13,206 bases of DNA from CAZPAN01 sp964581165. Its GTDB lineage: Bacteria > Actinomycetota > Coriobacteriia > Coriobacteriales > CADBOM01. Where the stretch lies: contig CAZOMM010000057.1 of the NCBI GenBank assembly GCA_964581165.1, positions 1 through 13,206 on the forward strand, given 5' to 3'. The translations under genes and the position numbers were made by a program. This document shows positions 13,198 through 13,206 of the stretch, piece after piece. Position 1 is the first letter of the stretch. Each line of letters starts with the position of its first letter. Below the pieces are notes generated by a model. That model did not search any database. It had not been told where the DNA came from and was given only the letters and a program-made list of their open reading frames with translations.

Positions 13198-13206
13198 ATG
13201 ATTTTC

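Overview
The window looks like a piece of an anaerobic actinobacterial chromosome, most plausibly from the Coriobacteriia (Eggerthella/Slackia/Olsenella-like). This is inferred from gene content: a secreted CAP-domain protein that runs into a CWB2-type cell-wall-binding repeat, a hypF-C-D-E hydrogenase maturation operon, an AAA/DUF4143 ATPase and a nitrogenase-like reductase. No rRNA, tRNA, CRISPR array, insertion sequence or phage gene was seen.

Layout: (1) 1-1429, minus strand: N-terminal 476 codons of a secreted CAP/SCP surface protein that runs off the left edge. (2) 1652-2323, minus: an unrecognised 223-aa protein with a faint uracil-DNA-glycosylase-like pattern. (3) 2399-7706, plus: a tight five-gene operon made of an 81-aa helical protein, hypF, hypC, hypD and hypE. 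HypF makes the thiocarboxamide on HypE, HypE turns it into cyanide, and HypC/HypD assemble the Fe(CN)2CO unit of [NiFe]-hydrogenases. No hydrogenase structural gene and no hypA or hypB is present here. (4) 7857-9224, minus: an AAA/DUF4143 ATPase convergent with hypE. (5) 9475-13123, plus: two overlapping genes for a nitrogenase-like enzyme. The first is an uncommon single-chain fusion of a NifH-like ATP-dependent iron-sulfur reductase with a NifD/E-like catalytic subunit; the second is a NifK/N-like partner.

The nitrogenase-like pair is the most interesting part. It keeps the P-loop and the two cluster cysteines of NifH, and three component-1 cysteines in the D-like half. By hand alignment it lacks the FeMo-cofactor ligands Cys275 and His442, and the K-like subunit lacks the third P-cluster cysteine. 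It is therefore probably not a dinitrogenase but one of the uncharacterised nitrogenase-like reductases. Base composition rises sharply to GC-rich at about 9.42-9.47 kb, suggesting a separate origin from the hyp region.

A second theme is the number of short tandem repeats in and between these genes: 17 bp x2 before the hyp operon, 18 bp x7 inside hypF (a His/Ala-rich insert), 11 bp x5 between hypD and hypE, a degenerate GC-rich run after hypE, 33 bp x3 between the ATPase and the nitrogenase-like operon, and 15 bp x2 plus 9 bp x4 inside the nifK-like gene. A 60-bp imperfect palindrome follows the last gene.
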